Shown in pieces: positions 1 to 9,174 of a stretch of DNA of 64,000 nt. A program made the translations under genes and the position numbers. The notes below the pieces were generated by a model. It saw only the letters and a list, made by a program, of their open reading frames with translations. It had not been told where the DNA came from and searched no databases. Positions within the stretch are counted from its first letter, which is position 1. Each line of letters begins with the position of its first letter. The stretch is from Martinezella calliandrae (GTDB lineage: Bacteria; Pseudomonadota; Alphaproteobacteria; Rhizobiales; Rhizobiaceae): positions 1 to 64,000 of the forward strand of contig NZ_JARFYN010000018.1 of NCBI RefSeq assembly GCF_030272695.1, in the 5' to 3' direction.

Positions 1-92
1 CCCTTCCGCAGTTGCGCTTCTCTTCGCTCGCCATGACCAGCTCACGGTGGGACTTCCACCCACAAGAATGCGCCCATGCTGGGCGCACCAAC

Positions 93-120
93 AAAAAGGG
101 GCGTCACGATGCGACGCCCC
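93..120 (-). terminator. Rho-independent terminator of tal
   Basis: On the minus strand GGGGCGTC pairs with GACGCCCC (arms 113-120 and 98-105) and is followed at once by a run of five T. It lies about 50 bases past the tal stop codon. A second inverted repeat (TGCGCCC/GGGCGCA, 69-87) follows directly without a T run. I see no gene in bases 1-68. Confidence 0.85.
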
Positions 121-173
121 TCGCTCTAACTTGCGTGCGACCCTCTCACAGAGGAGAGGTTTTCACCAACTGC

Positions 174-1139
174 TTAGGCAGCGGCGAGTTGCAGTTCCTT
201 GCCGACCATGGTCCGCAGAGCGACCAGGTCCTTGGCGAATGCGCGAATGCCTTCTGCGAGCTTTTCGGTCGCCATCGCATCTTCGTTCATCATCCAGCGG
301 AAGGTCTTTTCGTCGACTGCGATCTTGGCGACGGAGGTCTTGTTTTCCGGTGAGAGCTTGCGCTCCAGCTTGCCCTCATCCTTGGAGAGTTCGTCGAGCA
401 AGGCCGGGCTGATCGTCAGGCGATCGCAGCCAGCCAGCGCCTCGATTTCGCCGGCGCTACGGAAAGAAGCGCCCATGACGATCGTCTTGATGTCGTTGGC
501 TTTGTAGTAGTTGTAGATCTCGCGCACGGAAATAACGCCCGGATCTTCTTCCGGCGTGAACTCCTTACCAGTCGACTTTTTGTACCAGTCGAGAATGCGG
601 CCAACGAAGGGCGAGATCAGGAAAACCTTGGCGTCGGCGCAGGCAATGGCCTGGGCCTTGCTGAAGAGCAGCGTCAGGTTGCAGTCGATGCCTTCCTTTT
701 GCAACACTTCGGCAGCGCGGATGCCTTCCCAGGTTGAGGCGAGCTTGATCAGGATGCGATCCCGCTCGATGCCGCGTTCCTTATAGGCAGCGATGATGGC
801 GCGCGCCTTGGCAATCGAGGCTTCGGTGTTGAAGGACAGGTCGGCATCGACTTCGGTCGAGACGCGGCCGGGAACGAGACCGGAAAGGGCGGCGCCCACG
901 GAAATTGCCAGACGATCGGCAACGGCTGCTGCAATAGCGTCCGGCGTGCCGCCGTGCTTCTTGCCCCAGGCAACGGCTTCCTTGATCGCATCGGCGAACA
1001 TCGGCGTGCCGAGCGCCTTGAGGACGATGGTCGGATTGGTCGTGCAGTCGACCGGCTTCAAGCGGGCGACCGCTTCGATATCGCCAGTATCGGCCACGAC
1101 CGTCGTCATAGCGCGGAGTTGGTCAAGCTTGGATGTCAT
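174..1139 (-). CDS. tal: Transaldolase (TalB type)
   Basis: 321 residues, the usual length of classical transaldolase. The enzyme moves a dihydroxyacetone unit between sedoheptulose-7-P and glyceraldehyde-3-P in the cytoplasmic non-oxidative pentose phosphate pathway. The N-terminus carries [10 protein letters not shown], the family's typical substrate loop, and the Schiff-base lysine lies in ILIKLASTW at about residue 130. I chose the ATG at 1139 because AAGGAT sits about eight bases upstream. A longer reading starting at 1292 would add 51 residues with no family resemblance. The gene is monocistronic, with its own terminator, and diverges from a SorC-type regulator gene. Confidence 0.95.
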   Translation of the reverse strand: MTSKLDQLRAMTTVVADTGDIEAVARLKPVDCTTNPTIVLKALGTPMFADAIKEAVAWGKKHGGTPDAIAAAVADRLAISVGAALSGLVPGRVSTEVDADLSFNTEASIAKARAIIAAYKERGIERDRILIKLASTWEGIRAAEVLQKEGIDCNLTLLFSKAQAIACADAKVFLISPFVGRILDWYKKSTGKEFTPEEDPGVISVREIYNYYKANDIKTIVMGASFRSAGEIEALAGCDRLTISPALLDELSKDEGKLERKLSPENKTSVAKIAVDEKTFRWMMNEDAMATEKLAEGIRAFAKDLVALRTMVGKELQLAAA

Positions 1140-1630
1140 AATAGGTATCCTTGTTGAATTGGGCCCATGAATTGGGAGATTTTGCCCGGCGAAATTCCGT
1201 CCGGTTCGATGGACGACACGAAGACGGTAAGCGGATTGCGCCCTTCCTTCTCCTATGCCTTGGTAACGGGAGAAAAAGCGCGAAAGTTCCATTTCCGGTG
1301 GACGGTCAAAGCAGCGAGGAAGCTATTGCCTAAGACAGGCTTTTCGCCGAAACCGAGCGCCCTATATGGCTCTCTGCTTGGGCAGACACGTCCACGGCGC
1401 AGCGCTTGCACAATGTCCTCCTCGACTGGACAAAGACCGACTTCCTCACCGCGACTATCATCAATCTCGCGACGAAAAGTCAAGGACATTTGTGCATTTC
1501 AATTGACATAAGTTTCAGGCCATAGAATATCGGCAGTAGAAAAGCTGATCTTGCCGCCTTGTCATCTGCAACCTTGTCGCTTGCGATCATTAAATTAAAA
1601 AGGGCGCGCAAAAATCTTGCCGGAGGACCT
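1140..1630. other. Divergent intergenic region, tal / SorC regulator
   Basis: A 491-base gap between two divergent starts. The only clear element is the promoter-like pair at 1503-1530. A minus-strand frame of 78 codons (1253-1489) has no ribosome binding site and no similarity I recognise, so I do not call it. The rest should carry the tal promoter and leader, which I cannot place. Confidence 0.5.
1503..1530 (+). promoter_or_regulatory. Possible sigma-70 promoter of the SorC regulator
   Basis: TTGACA at 1503-1508 and GAATAT at 1525-1530 are separated by 16 bases, upstream of the GTG start at 1631. The -35 is consensus and the -10 is weak. Confidence 0.4.
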
Positions 1631-2620
1631 GTGGCCAAACTTAGACGCGGGACACACACCGCCTATTCCGAGACGGCGTCTTTGAGGCTGCGCGCGGCTT
1701 GGCTCTATTACAATCAGGGCCTGACACAGAAGGACGTCGCCGAACAGCTCGGTATCAGCCGCACCACCGTCATCCGTCTGCTGGACGAGGCAATGCGTCG
1801 CAGCGAAGTACAGATCTGGATCAACGAAGGCATCGACGACTGCGTCGAACTGGCGATCAAGCTCGAGCGCGCCTATGGGCTGGACGAGGCGATCGTCGTT
1901 CCCTCGCCTGCAAGCGCTGATGTCGACGCCCAGGCAAAAAGCGTCGGCCTGGCGCTTGGCCAGTTTCTGACCGAGGCAATCCCCGACAACTATACGATTG
2001 GCGTCGGCTGGGGCCGGACCATGACGGCCTCGCTGGCGAGTTTCCGCCCGCCGCGCCGCGACAACTGCAAAGTGGTTTCGCTGCTCGGCGGCATCGTTGC
2101 CGTCCAGCAGACCAATCCGATCGATTATACCTGGCGCTTGGCAAGCCAGCTCGGCGCGGAATGCTATATGTTCCTGGCGCCTCTTCTCGTCGATTCCATC
2201 GAGACGAAGCGCAATCTGATCGAAAAATGCGGTCTTGAGGCGATCTACCGGCTGGCCGAAAGCCTCGATCTCGCCATCGTCAGCTGCGGCGACATCGGCC
2301 CCCGCTCGACCTCGTTGTCGGAAGGTTTCATCTCGAAGCAGGTGCTGGATCAGTTGATCGAAGCCGGCTGCGTCTGCGATACCATGTTCAATTTCCTCGA
2401 TGCCGAAGGCAATTCCGTCGATCATCCGATCAACAAGCGCGTCATGTCGGTCGATCTCGGCACGCTGAAGAAGGCCAAGCACATCGTACTCTCCTCCGGC
2501 GGCGCGCACCGCGCCCTGGCGATCCGCGCCACCATCAAGCGCATCGGCTGTAACACCTTGATCACGGACGAAAGTGCGGCAAAGGCGCTACTGCAGATGG
2601 CTATGGCAAAGGCGGCCTAG
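1631..2620 (+). CDS. SorC/DeoR-type sugar-binding transcriptional regulator
   Basis: 329 residues. Residues about 20-60 form a helix-turn-helix (GLTQKDVAEQLGISRTTVIR). The rest is the SorC sugar-phosphate-binding fold, with the typical GVGWGRTM and SLLGGIV segments and a C-terminal half (VDLGTLKKAKHIVL...) that usually senses a phosphorylated sugar. The GTG at 1631 is chosen because CGGAGG ends four bases before it; a TTG start at 1559 would add 24 residues and lacks such a site. The effector and target genes are not evident. It diverges from tal, so a link to pentose or polyol metabolism is possible but is inference. Confidence 0.85.
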   Translation: MAKLRRGTHTAYSETASLRLRAAWLYYNQGLTQKDVAEQLGISRTTVIRLLDEAMRRSEVQIWINEGIDDCVELAIKLERAYGLDEAIVVPSPASADVDAQAKSVGLALGQFLTEAIPDNYTIGVGWGRTMTASLASFRPPRRDNCKVVSLLGGIVAVQQTNPIDYTWRLASQLGAECYMFLAPLLVDSIETKRNLIEKCGLEAIYRLAESLDLAIVSCGDIGPRSTSLSEGFISKQVLDQLIEAGCVCDTMFNFLDAEGNSVDHPINKRVMSVDLGTLKKAKHIVLSSGGAHRALAIRATIKRIGCNTLITDESAAKALLQMAMAKAA

Positions 2621-2658
2621 AGCGCTTGTTCTTCCAACTACTGCGAAGACAAGACCTC

Positions 2659-3531
2659 TCACGCCCTCCCGGCTTCCCAGCCGAGCATCGCCCGCTTGCG
2701 CGTCAGGCCCCAGTGATAGCCGGTGAGATCGCCGTTCTTGCCGAGCGCGCGGTGACAGGGGACGACGAAGGAGACGGGGTTGCGGCCGACCGCGGCACCC
2801 ACCGCGCGCATCGCCGTCGGCTGACCGATATCCTTGGCGATATCGGAATAGGTGACGGCCCGGCCCATCGGAATCTTCAACAGGCTTTCCCAGACCCGCA
2901 CCTGGAAATCCGTGCCGATTAATACGACCCGCAACGGCTGTTGGCTCGACCATTTCGACGGCTCGAAAATCCGCGCCGCATAGGGCGTGGTCGCCTGCAG
3001 GTCCTCGACATACTGCGCGTTCGGCCAACGACAGGTCATGTCTTCCAGGCAAGCCTTTTCATCGCCGGAATCGCTGAAGGCGAGGCCCGCAAGGCCGCGG
3101 TCGGTGACCATGATCAGCGCCAGGCCGAAAGGCGAGATGTGAAACCCGTAGCGAATGACCAGCCCGCCGCCTTTCGCCTTCCATTCGCCGGGCGACATGG
3201 CCTCATGCGTGACGAAGAGATCGTGCAGCCGGCTTGGACCGGACAAACCCACTTCGAACGAGGTTTCCAGCAAGGGCAGATCTTCCTCGCGCAGCAGCCG
3301 CTTGGCATGATCGAGCGTCACCGCCTGCAGGAAGGCCTTGGGCGACAATCCGGCCCAACGCGTAAAAGTCTTCTGTAACTGGGTCGGCGATTGCCCGAGC
3401 CGATCGGCGATTGCCTCCAGTGACGGCTGGTCGCGATAATCCTCAGTGATGAGTTCGATCACCCGGCGGACGGTATCATAGTCCGGCCCGTCCGGCGTGA
3501 CGTCTTTCTTCAACTGCGCGATAGCATTCAT
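2659..3531 (-). CDS. Ada-like protein: AraC-type HTH plus O6-methylguanine-DNA methyltransferase
   Basis: 290 residues. The first third is an AraC-type DNA-binding domain (LGQSPTQLQKTFTRWAGLSP). The C-terminal part is the alkyltransferase domain with the active-site motif VPCHR, whose cysteine takes the methyl group from O6-methylguanine in a suicide reaction. The N-terminal zinc/phosphotriester domain of E. coli Ada is absent, so methylphosphotriester-triggered activation is not expected. The ATG at 3531 follows AAGGAGA; an upstream in-frame start at 3561 is less likely. It converges with the SorC regulator gene, with 38 bases between the stops. Confidence 0.9.
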   Translation of the reverse strand: MNAIAQLKKDVTPDGPDYDTVRRVIELITEDYRDQPSLEAIADRLGQSPTQLQKTFTRWAGLSPKAFLQAVTLDHAKRLLREEDLPLLETSFEVGLSGPSRLHDLFVTHEAMSPGEWKAKGGGLVIRYGFHISPFGLALIMVTDRGLAGLAFSDSGDEKACLEDMTCRWPNAQYVEDLQATTPYAARIFEPSKWSSQQPLRVVLIGTDFQVRVWESLLKIPMGRAVTYSDIAKDIGQPTAMRAVGAAVGRNPVSFVVPCHRALGKNGDLTGYHWGLTRKRAMLGWEAGRA

Positions 3532-3600
3532 AGTCTTTCTCCTTGTGGGCCAGATCACCACGAAGAAGGCGAAGAAACCACCCGTTTCTTGCTTGAGCGC

Positions 3601-4104
3601 TTATATCCGTTGCGTCACCGTCGCAAGCGCACGTTTAAAAGCCTTCGCGAAGCTCTCCCGATCCTCGGGATTGAGGAAGGAGCCGACATCGGTGTCATGG
3701 CTTGTGTCGCGGACATGCATCGACACAACGCCGATTTCCCTGTGCCGGCGGACGAGGAAACGCGTCCAGAACGGATTGAAGCGATGCTCGACCATGCGGC
3801 CAGAAGGCGAGAATTTGCGGATCGAAACGTCGGTGCGCGACACGGTGACCTCCTCCCGGACCCTTCCCGAACGGTAGTTCAGCCAGAAGGCGCCGTAGAG
3901 CAGGATGAAATCCGCACCTAAGAAGAGGCCGATCGGCCATGCGCCGCGAAGGATGAACACGACGCCATAGATCAGACAGAACACCCCCGTCAGGGTCAGC
4001 ATCACCTTGAACCCCTTTCGCCCAAGCGAACGATGGGGAAACAATTCGGCGGCGAAGATCGGCCTGCTCGTGTCGGTGTCAGTATCGGCGTTGCGTTCGG
4101 TCAT
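3601..4104 (-). CDS. DUF2244 family membrane protein
   Basis: 167 residues. Two hydrophobic helices near residues 35-75 (VMLTLTGVFCLIYGVVFIL and an adjoining GLFLGADFILLYGAFWL) are followed by a basic cytoplasmic domain rich in Arg and Phe. This matches the alphaproteobacterial DUF2244 family, whose function is unknown. Two starts are possible: ATG at 4104 (used) or ATG at 4128, which would overlap the nth start codon. Neither has a strong ribosome binding site. It is head to head with nth, so nth's promoter must lie within or before this reading frame. Confidence 0.8.
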   Translation of the reverse strand: MTERNADTDTDTSRPIFAAELFPHRSLGRKGFKVMLTLTGVFCLIYGVVFILRGAWPIGLFLGADFILLYGAFWLNYRSGRVREEVTVSRTDVSIRKFSPSGRMVEHRFNPFWTRFLVRRHREIGVVSMHVRDTSHDTDVGSFLNPEDRESFAKAFKRALATVTQRI

Positions 4105-4126
4105 AGGACTTGAGTATAGGTCGTTC

Positions 4127-4906
4127 ATGGCAAATCCCAAGATCAAATCCAGCGCGCAGAACGCGAAAAAGTCAAATGCGGGGGCAAGCCGCAAGAAGGC
4201 TTTCAAAAGCCCCTATTCCAAGGCGGATTTGGACGAAATCTTCCGTCGCTTCTCCATTCAGCGGCCTGAGCCGAAAGGAGAGCTGGAACATGTCAATCCC
4301 TTTACCCTCGTGGTTGCCGTGGCTCTGTCGGCACAGGCAACCGATGCCGGCGTCAACAAGGCGACCCGTGCCCTCTTCGCCGTCGCCGATGGGCCGCAAA
4401 AGATGCTCGATCTCGGCGAAGAGCGCATCCGCGACTACATCAAAACGATCGGCCTTTACCGCAACAAGGCAAAGAACGTCGTGGCGTTATCGGAAAAACT
4501 GATCCGGGATTTCGACGGCGAGGTGCCGCAGACGCGCGAGGAGCTGATGACGCTGCCGGGCGTCGGCCGCAAGACCGCCAACGTCGTGCTCTCTATGGCC
4601 TTCGGCCAAGCAACGCTCGCCGTCGACACTCATATTTTCCGTATTGCCAATCGCCTGCTGCTTGCGCCCGGCAAGACGCCGGACGAGGTCGAACAACGGC
4701 TGATGAAGGTGATCCCGGATCAATATCTCTACCATGCTCATCACTGGCTGATCCTTCACGGGCGCTATGTCTGCAAGGCGCGCAAGCCGGAATGCGAGCG
4801 CTGCGTCATCGCAGACCTCTGTCGCTCGCCGGAAAAGACCTGGGATATACCCGCGCCATTGGTCCCGCTGCCACCGCAGCAGATCGGCGCGGAGGTTGCG
4901 GATTAG
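4127..4906 (+). CDS. nth: Endonuclease III (DNA glycosylase/AP lyase)
   Basis: 259 residues; about 48 more than E. coli Nth, mostly a basic N-terminal tail. It removes oxidised pyrimidines and cleaves the abasic site in base-excision repair. The helix-hairpin-helix is LPGVGRKTANVVL, with the catalytic lysine in it, and the catalytic aspartate is in AVDTHIFRIANRL. The four iron-sulfur ligands follow the C-X6-C-X2-C-X5-C spacing near the C-terminus. The ATG at 4127 fits known rhizobial proteins; upstream there is only a weak TATAGG. It is divergent from DUF2244, with starts 22 bases apart. Confidence 0.95.
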   Translation: MANPKIKSSAQNAKKSNAGASRKKAFKSPYSKADLDEIFRRFSIQRPEPKGELEHVNPFTLVVAVALSAQATDAGVNKATRALFAVADGPQKMLDLGEERIRDYIKTIGLYRNKAKNVVALSEKLIRDFDGEVPQTREELMTLPGVGRKTANVVLSMAFGQATLAVDTHIFRIANRLLLAPGKTPDEVEQRLMKVIPDQYLYHAHHWLILHGRYVCKARKPECERCVIADLCRSPEKTWDIPAPLVPLPPQQIGAEVAD

Positions 4907-4926
4907 AGCGGCAGCCGCGCCTGGTG

Positions 4927-5640
4927 TCAGATGCGGCGAGCCGCTTCCTTCTCGGAAAGAAGCTTGTGCAGGTGCACCATCATCCCTGCCGCAAACAGCG
5001 GCGTCAAAAGATTGACGATGGGAATGGCGAGGAAGGCGGCGATCACCAGGCCTGAAAGAAAGACAGTGAAACCATACTTGATGCGAAACCGCCGCGCCTC
5101 CTGCGGTGGCCGAAAGCGCATAGCGGCGAATTCGAAGAATTCCCGGCCGAGCAGATAGCCGTTCACCAGGAAAAACGCGATGAGATTGACGCCGGGAATG
5201 AAGAGTAGAAGCAGCGCAATGATGTTGCCAACGAGGACGACGCCGAGGAATCTTAGTGAACTCCTCATGGCCGCAGCAAACGGCAGAGCTTTTCCCGGCG
5301 CATCGGCCGGATAATCTCGTTTCTCCACCACCTCGGCGACTTCATCGAGAAAGAGACCTGCGATCACCGCTGTTATCGGCGAAATCAGCAGCGCCAATAA
5401 TAGTGCCAGACCAAGACCAGCCAGAACTGCAAGGACAAAGGTGAGCCAGCTCGTCCAATCAGGTATGGGCGGCATGAAGCTCTGTAACCAGGGCAAGACA
5501 TAGCTAAGGAAGGTGCTGCGCAGCACAAACCAGAGAGCGACAAGCGCGAACAACGTCAGTCCGAGAACCTTCCATAAAACCTTGCGCGTTTCGGCTGCAA
5601 AGAGGTTTGCGATGGAAAGACGCGCGGCATGGATGATCAT
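4927..5640 (-). CDS. EI24/CysZ-like integral membrane protein
   Basis: 237 residues with about four to five long hydrophobic helices (near residues 25-45, 65-100, 130-165 and 200-220). The pattern and the segment LLFIPGVNLIAFFLVNGYLLGREFFE fit the EI24 domain family, which includes the sulfate permease CysZ. Sulfate transport is not shown: no sulfur-assimilation genes are nearby. The ATG at 5640 begins MIIHAARLS. It converges with nth, with 20 bases between the stops. Confidence 0.75.
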   Translation of the reverse strand: MIIHAARLSIANLFAAETRKVLWKVLGLTLFALVALWFVLRSTFLSYVLPWLQSFMPPIPDWTSWLTFVLAVLAGLGLALLLALLISPITAVIAGLFLDEVAEVVEKRDYPADAPGKALPFAAAMRSSLRFLGVVLVGNIIALLLLFIPGVNLIAFFLVNGYLLGREFFEFAAMRFRPPQEARRFRIKYGFTVFLSGLVIAAFLAIPIVNLLTPLFAAGMMVHLHKLLSEKEAARRI

Positions 5641-5689
5641 TCGTCAGATATCCCCTTGGGCGTGGCCGGATATGTAAATGGTGATTGCA

Positions 5690-5758
5690 TTAAAATCGAT
5701 ATTTTAACGTATCACGCGTAATATCCATCACCCATTTGAATTGTTGTAATAAAGTACA
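5690..5758. promoter_or_regulatory. AT-rich control region before the RpiR regulator, with two dyads
   Basis: The gap 5641-5896 separates divergent genes and is AT-rich, unlike its surroundings. TTAAAAT-CGAT-ATTTTAA (5690-5707) is a perfect inverted repeat. TGTAATAAAGTACA (5745-5758) has TGTA/TACA ends and resembles the TGTAAT-type sites of some RpiR-family repressors. Autoregulation is inferred only. Confidence 0.35.
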
Positions 5759-5896
5759 TACTAATATATTTTGGGTGTCATACAAAAAACAACAACCTAA
5801 ACATGATCACCGGTCCTCAAAAATTTGCAAGCAACCCGATTGTTTCCGCATTCGGCGCGAGCGCACTTCGGATAGACCGTCAGCGGGGCGTGACAT

Positions 5897-6748
5897 TTGG
5901 AAGACCTTGGCCAGAAACTGAGACAATATATCAAGACAGGCACTCCTGCCGAGCGCCGAATAGCCAAGTATTTTTCCGAACATTTGACAGAGTTGCCCTT
6001 TGAAACCGCCTCTTCCGTCGCCGACAGGCTGGAGCTGAGCCCGATGACCGTCGGGCGCTTTTTGCGGTCGCTCGGCTATCAGGGCCTGGACGGCATCAAA
6101 GTGCACCTGAGAGAAAATGTAGCGCCGGTGGCGCTGCAGCTACCAAACGTTCTGGAGCAATTGCAAAAGGACGCCAACGAGGGTCGCCCGATCGCCGGCC
6201 AGATCGCCGAGCAAGTCGAGATGCTCCAGCATATCTATAATCTCACCACCCAGCCGCAATGGCTGGATGCGGTTGCGACCATCCTTTCGGCCAGCGAGGT
6301 TTTCGTGACCGCACATCTTAGCCTTGCGAGCCTCGGGCGCCATCTCTGCGACCGCCTCGCATTTGCCCGCGACCATGTGCAGTTCCTCGATGGCGCCAAC
6401 GGCAGCTATATCGAGCTGCTCGGGCACCAATCGAACGACGCGTTGGTGGTGATCATCGATTCGCCCCGCTTCGTCACCTCACGGCTGCTTGCGCGCTCCG
6501 TTCGCCGCTCCGGCTACAAGGTCCTGTTGATCACCAGCCAATATACCGAATGGGCACATGAATTCGCCAACATGACGCTGTCGTTGCCGCCCTTGCGCCC
6601 CGGCACTCACGAAAACCTGTCGGCGATGATGGCGCTGCTGGAATTCCTGGCTGCCACCGTCGTTCAGGCCGCCGGTGAAGAGGCCGAGACCCGCATCCGC
6701 AGGATCGAGGAATTGGAGGGCATGTTCGCCCACGCGCCGCTTCGGTAA
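5897..6748 (+). CDS. RpiR-family transcriptional regulator (HTH plus SIS domain)
   Basis: 283 residues. The N-terminal RpiR helix-turn-helix lies at about residues 15-75 (ETASSVADRLELSPMTVGRF). A SIS domain follows from about residue 120, the fold that binds phosphosugars (VFVTAHLSLASLGRHLCDRL, ALVVIIDSP). The start is TTG at 5897: an in-frame stop lies two codons upstream, and no ATG occurs before the DNA-binding helix. It converges with the FGGY kinase gene, so it probably controls the neighbouring polyol genes, but no direct sign of that is visible. Confidence 0.85.
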   Translation: MEDLGQKLRQYIKTGTPAERRIAKYFSEHLTELPFETASSVADRLELSPMTVGRFLRSLGYQGLDGIKVHLRENVAPVALQLPNVLEQLQKDANEGRPIAGQIAEQVEMLQHIYNLTTQPQWLDAVATILSASEVFVTAHLSLASLGRHLCDRLAFARDHVQFLDGANGSYIELLGHQSNDALVVIIDSPRFVTSRLLARSVRRSGYKVLLITSQYTEWAHEFANMTLSLPPLRPGTHENLSAMMALLEFLAATVVQAAGEEAETRIRRIEELEGMFAHAPLR

Positions 6749-6794
6749 CGATCGGCAAGCGACGACATGACCGCTGGAAACGCCTTCCGAGTTT

Positions 6795-8378
6795 TTATTC
6801 CATGGAATCCAGTTCGGCGCGATGGCGATACATGGCGAGAAATCGCCGATACTCGCGGTCGTATAGCGTCTTTTTGCACTTGTCCGGCAAGCGTTCGTGA
6901 CCGCCGGGATACATGGCCGCACCGGCCGCCGCGAGGCTCTCGTAGAGGCCGCAGGCGACAGAAGCCGCAATAGCCGTTCCCAGCAGCACCGCCTCGTTCA
7001 TCTTCGGCACCACCACCTTGCAGCCGGTGACATCGGAGTAAAGCTCCATCAGCACCGCATTCTTCACATGGCCGCCGGCGACATGCAGCGTATCGGGTAC
7101 GTAGCCATAATCATGCATCTTCTCGAGAATATGGCGAATGCCGAGCGCGACGCCGATGCTGGTTCGCCAATAGAGACGGCAGAGGCCGTCGAAGGATGCA
7201 TCCAGCGTCAAGCCGCTGACGACACCGACCGCGTGCGGATCGGCAAGCGGTGATCGATTGCCGTGGAAATCCGGAAGCACATGGATGCGCTCGCCAAAGG
7301 CATCACCCTCGACGGCGCGCAGCTCGGTGATGCGTTTCACGATGCGATCGTGCAAGGCCGCCGTCGGTTCGCCGCCGGCCGCATGCATGGCGACGATGTG
7401 GTCGAGCAGCGCGCCCGTCGCCGATTGCCCGGCTTCGACTAGCCAGGTGTCCGGAAACACCGCTTCATAATAGGGTCCCCACATGCCGGTGCTGCGCTTG
7501 CGCTCACGCGAGAAGGAGACGACGCAGCTCGACGTGCCGGCAATCAGTGCCAGTTGGTGCTCCAGCGCGCTGAGATCGCCGGAATGGCCTGCGAGCGTAC
7601 CGAGTGCGCCGGCATAGGCGTCGATCATTCCCGCGCCGACATGGCACTCGCGGTCGAGCCCCAAAGCATCAGCTGCTTCCGCCGTCAACGTACCGACGCT
7701 TTGCCCGACCGGAGCTGTCTGTTCCGGCAGGCTGCCGCGTTCGCGCAGATCGCCAAGGCCAATCACATTGAGGAAATCCGGCTGCCAGCCGGGCTGGCGA
7801 TGGGCGAGATAATTCCATTTCGCCGTCAGCGTACAGCGTGAGCGTGCAAGCGAACCTGTTGCCTTCCAGGTCATGAAATCGGCGAGATCGAAGAAATAAC
7901 CCGCCTTGGCCCAACTCTGCGGCAGATTTTTCTTGAGCCACATCAGCTTCGGCATCTCCATTTCCGGCGACATGAAGTGGCCGGAATGTTCCAGAACCGG
8001 ATGCTTGGTGGCCGTACAGAAATCCGCTTCGGCAAGCGCCCGGTGATCGAGCCAGACGATGGTGTCGAACCGATCTTCGCCGCCAATCGAAACCGTAAGC
8101 GGTTTGCCGTTCGTATCGCGCACCACAAGCGAACAGGTGGCGTCGAAACCGATGGCGCCGATAACGGATGCATCGACGCCGGCAGCCGTGACAGCAGCGC
8201 GCACGGCAGTGCAGACCGCGGCCCAGATGTTTTCGGAATCATGCTCGGCGTGGTTCTCACGCGGGCGGTTCATGAAGATCGGATGTTCGCCCTTGCCCAG
8301 CAGGGCACCGCGCGAAGTGAACACCCCGGCACGGGCGCTGCCAGTGCCGATATCGACCGCAACCACGTGATCACGCAT
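6795..8378 (-). CDS. FGGY-family pentulose kinase (D-ribulokinase-like)
   Basis: 527 residues, typical of FGGY carbohydrate kinases. The N-terminal phosphate-binding segment is VAVDIGTGSARAGVF. The middle has GFDATCSLVV and a TIVWLDHRA segment, and the C-terminal ATP region has LHVAGGHVKNAVLMELYSD. The pattern fits the eukaryote-like D-ribulokinase branch rather than XylB or GlpK. It probably phosphorylates a ketopentose made by oxidation of a polyol such as ribitol or arabitol. It starts 20 bases after the HAD gene's stop and is likely cotranscribed with it. The exact substrate cannot be fixed from sequence alone. Confidence 0.85.
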   Translation of the reverse strand: MRDHVVAVDIGTGSARAGVFTSRGALLGKGEHPIFMNRPRENHAEHDSENIWAAVCTAVRAAVTAAGVDASVIGAIGFDATCSLVVRDTNGKPLTVSIGGEDRFDTIVWLDHRALAEADFCTATKHPVLEHSGHFMSPEMEMPKLMWLKKNLPQSWAKAGYFFDLADFMTWKATGSLARSRCTLTAKWNYLAHRQPGWQPDFLNVIGLGDLRERGSLPEQTAPVGQSVGTLTAEAADALGLDRECHVGAGMIDAYAGALGTLAGHSGDLSALEHQLALIAGTSSCVVSFSRERKRSTGMWGPYYEAVFPDTWLVEAGQSATGALLDHIVAMHAAGGEPTAALHDRIVKRITELRAVEGDAFGERIHVLPDFHGNRSPLADPHAVGVVSGLTLDASFDGLCRLYWRTSIGVALGIRHILEKMHDYGYVPDTLHVAGGHVKNAVLMELYSDVTGCKVVVPKMNEAVLLGTAIAASVACGLYESLAAAGAAMYPGGHERLPDKCKKTLYDREYRRFLAMYRHRAELDSME

Positions 8379-8398
8379 ACAGAAGGGGCCCCGTCCAC

Positions 8399-9073
8399 TT
8401 ACGTCTTATTGCGGACAAGGTGTATCAAATCCGGCATTGCGTCAAACACCACTTCAGGAGAAAGCCGCTCAAGTTCAGCCCTGTAACTCGGCGAATGGGC
8501 ATGCGAGCCGCCGGTGAAGGCGAAAACCGTCATGCCGGCCGCCCTTGCCGCCGTAATCCCAGCCGGGCTGTCTTCGACGACGATGCAGTTTTGGGGAGCG
8601 ACCTGCATCTGCTTGGCGGCATAAAGGAAGAGATCGGGCGCCGGTTTGCCACGCTTGACCATGCTGGCGCTGAAAATATTCGGCTCCAGCCGCTCCAACA
8701 GACCGGTAACGCCGAGCGACAACCGGATGCGCTCCATCTGGCTGGAGGAGGCGACACAACGTGGAATGGCCAGCGTATCCAGCGTCTCAGCAATGCCGCC
8801 GATCGGCTTCAGCTCGTGCCGAAAGCGGTCATACAGGTCGTTGCGGATGCGATCGAGAAAATCCTGATCGATGAACACGTCGAATTCGGTCTCCAGCGTG
8901 TCGACGAGCGTGGCAAGGCTTTTGCCGAGGAACCGGCTGTAGATGTCTTCCTCGTTCATATCCACGCCGACATCGTGCATCGCGTCGATAAGCACGCTGA
9001 CGGATAGCGGCTCGCTGTCTACGAGCACACCATCGCAATCGAAGATTACGAGCCCCTTCTCCGCATCAGTCAT
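8399..9073 (-). CDS. HAD-family phosphatase (beta-phosphoglucomutase-like)
   Basis: 224 residues from the ATG at 9073. Motif I is FDCDGVLVDSEPL with the nucleophilic aspartate; motif II is ASSSQMERI; the lysine is in KRGKPAPDLF; motif III is VVEDSPAGI. The cap domain between motifs I and II is of the beta-phosphoglucomutase/YniC type. It probably removes phosphate from a sugar or polyol phosphate. An alternative ATG at 9133 would add 20 residues, but it sits at the very end of the terminator that follows mtlK. A HAD gene in this place is usual in rhizobial mannitol operons. Confidence 0.85.
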   Translation of the reverse strand: MTDAEKGLVIFDCDGVLVDSEPLSVSVLIDAMHDVGVDMNEEDIYSRFLGKSLATLVDTLETEFDVFIDQDFLDRIRNDLYDRFRHELKPIGGIAETLDTLAIPRCVASSSQMERIRLSLGVTGLLERLEPNIFSASMVKRGKPAPDLFLYAAKQMQVAPQNCIVVEDSPAGITAARAAGMTVFAFTGGSHAHSPSYRAELERLSPEVVFDAMPDLIHLVRNKT

Positions 9074-9133
9074 CGCTGATCCAACCCGAATCTTGTTTTC
9101 CGCCGCATCCCATCGAACGCAGGTTTTGACCAT

Positions 9134-9166
9134 AAAAATTCGGCCGGGAATTGAGCGCCCCGGCCG
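9134..9166 (-). terminator. Terminator or attenuator directly after mtlK
   Basis: On the minus strand CGGCCGGG and CCCGGCCG (9159-9166 and 9141-9148) form a hairpin followed by AATTTTTA. It begins nine bases past the mtlK stop, so most transcripts of the smo/mtlK unit should end here and the HAD/kinase pair may depend on read-through or a separate promoter. Confidence 0.8.
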
Positions 9167-9174
9167 ATGGATAG

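Noticed and set aside
1253..1489. 78-codon minus-strand frame between tal and the SorC regulator
   Set aside because: No ribosome binding site, no recognisable protein features; lies in a divergent promoter region.
2659..3531. Full-length Ada with methylphosphotriester sensor
   Set aside because: The N-terminal cysteine-zinc domain is absent; only the AraC-type and methyltransferase domains are present.
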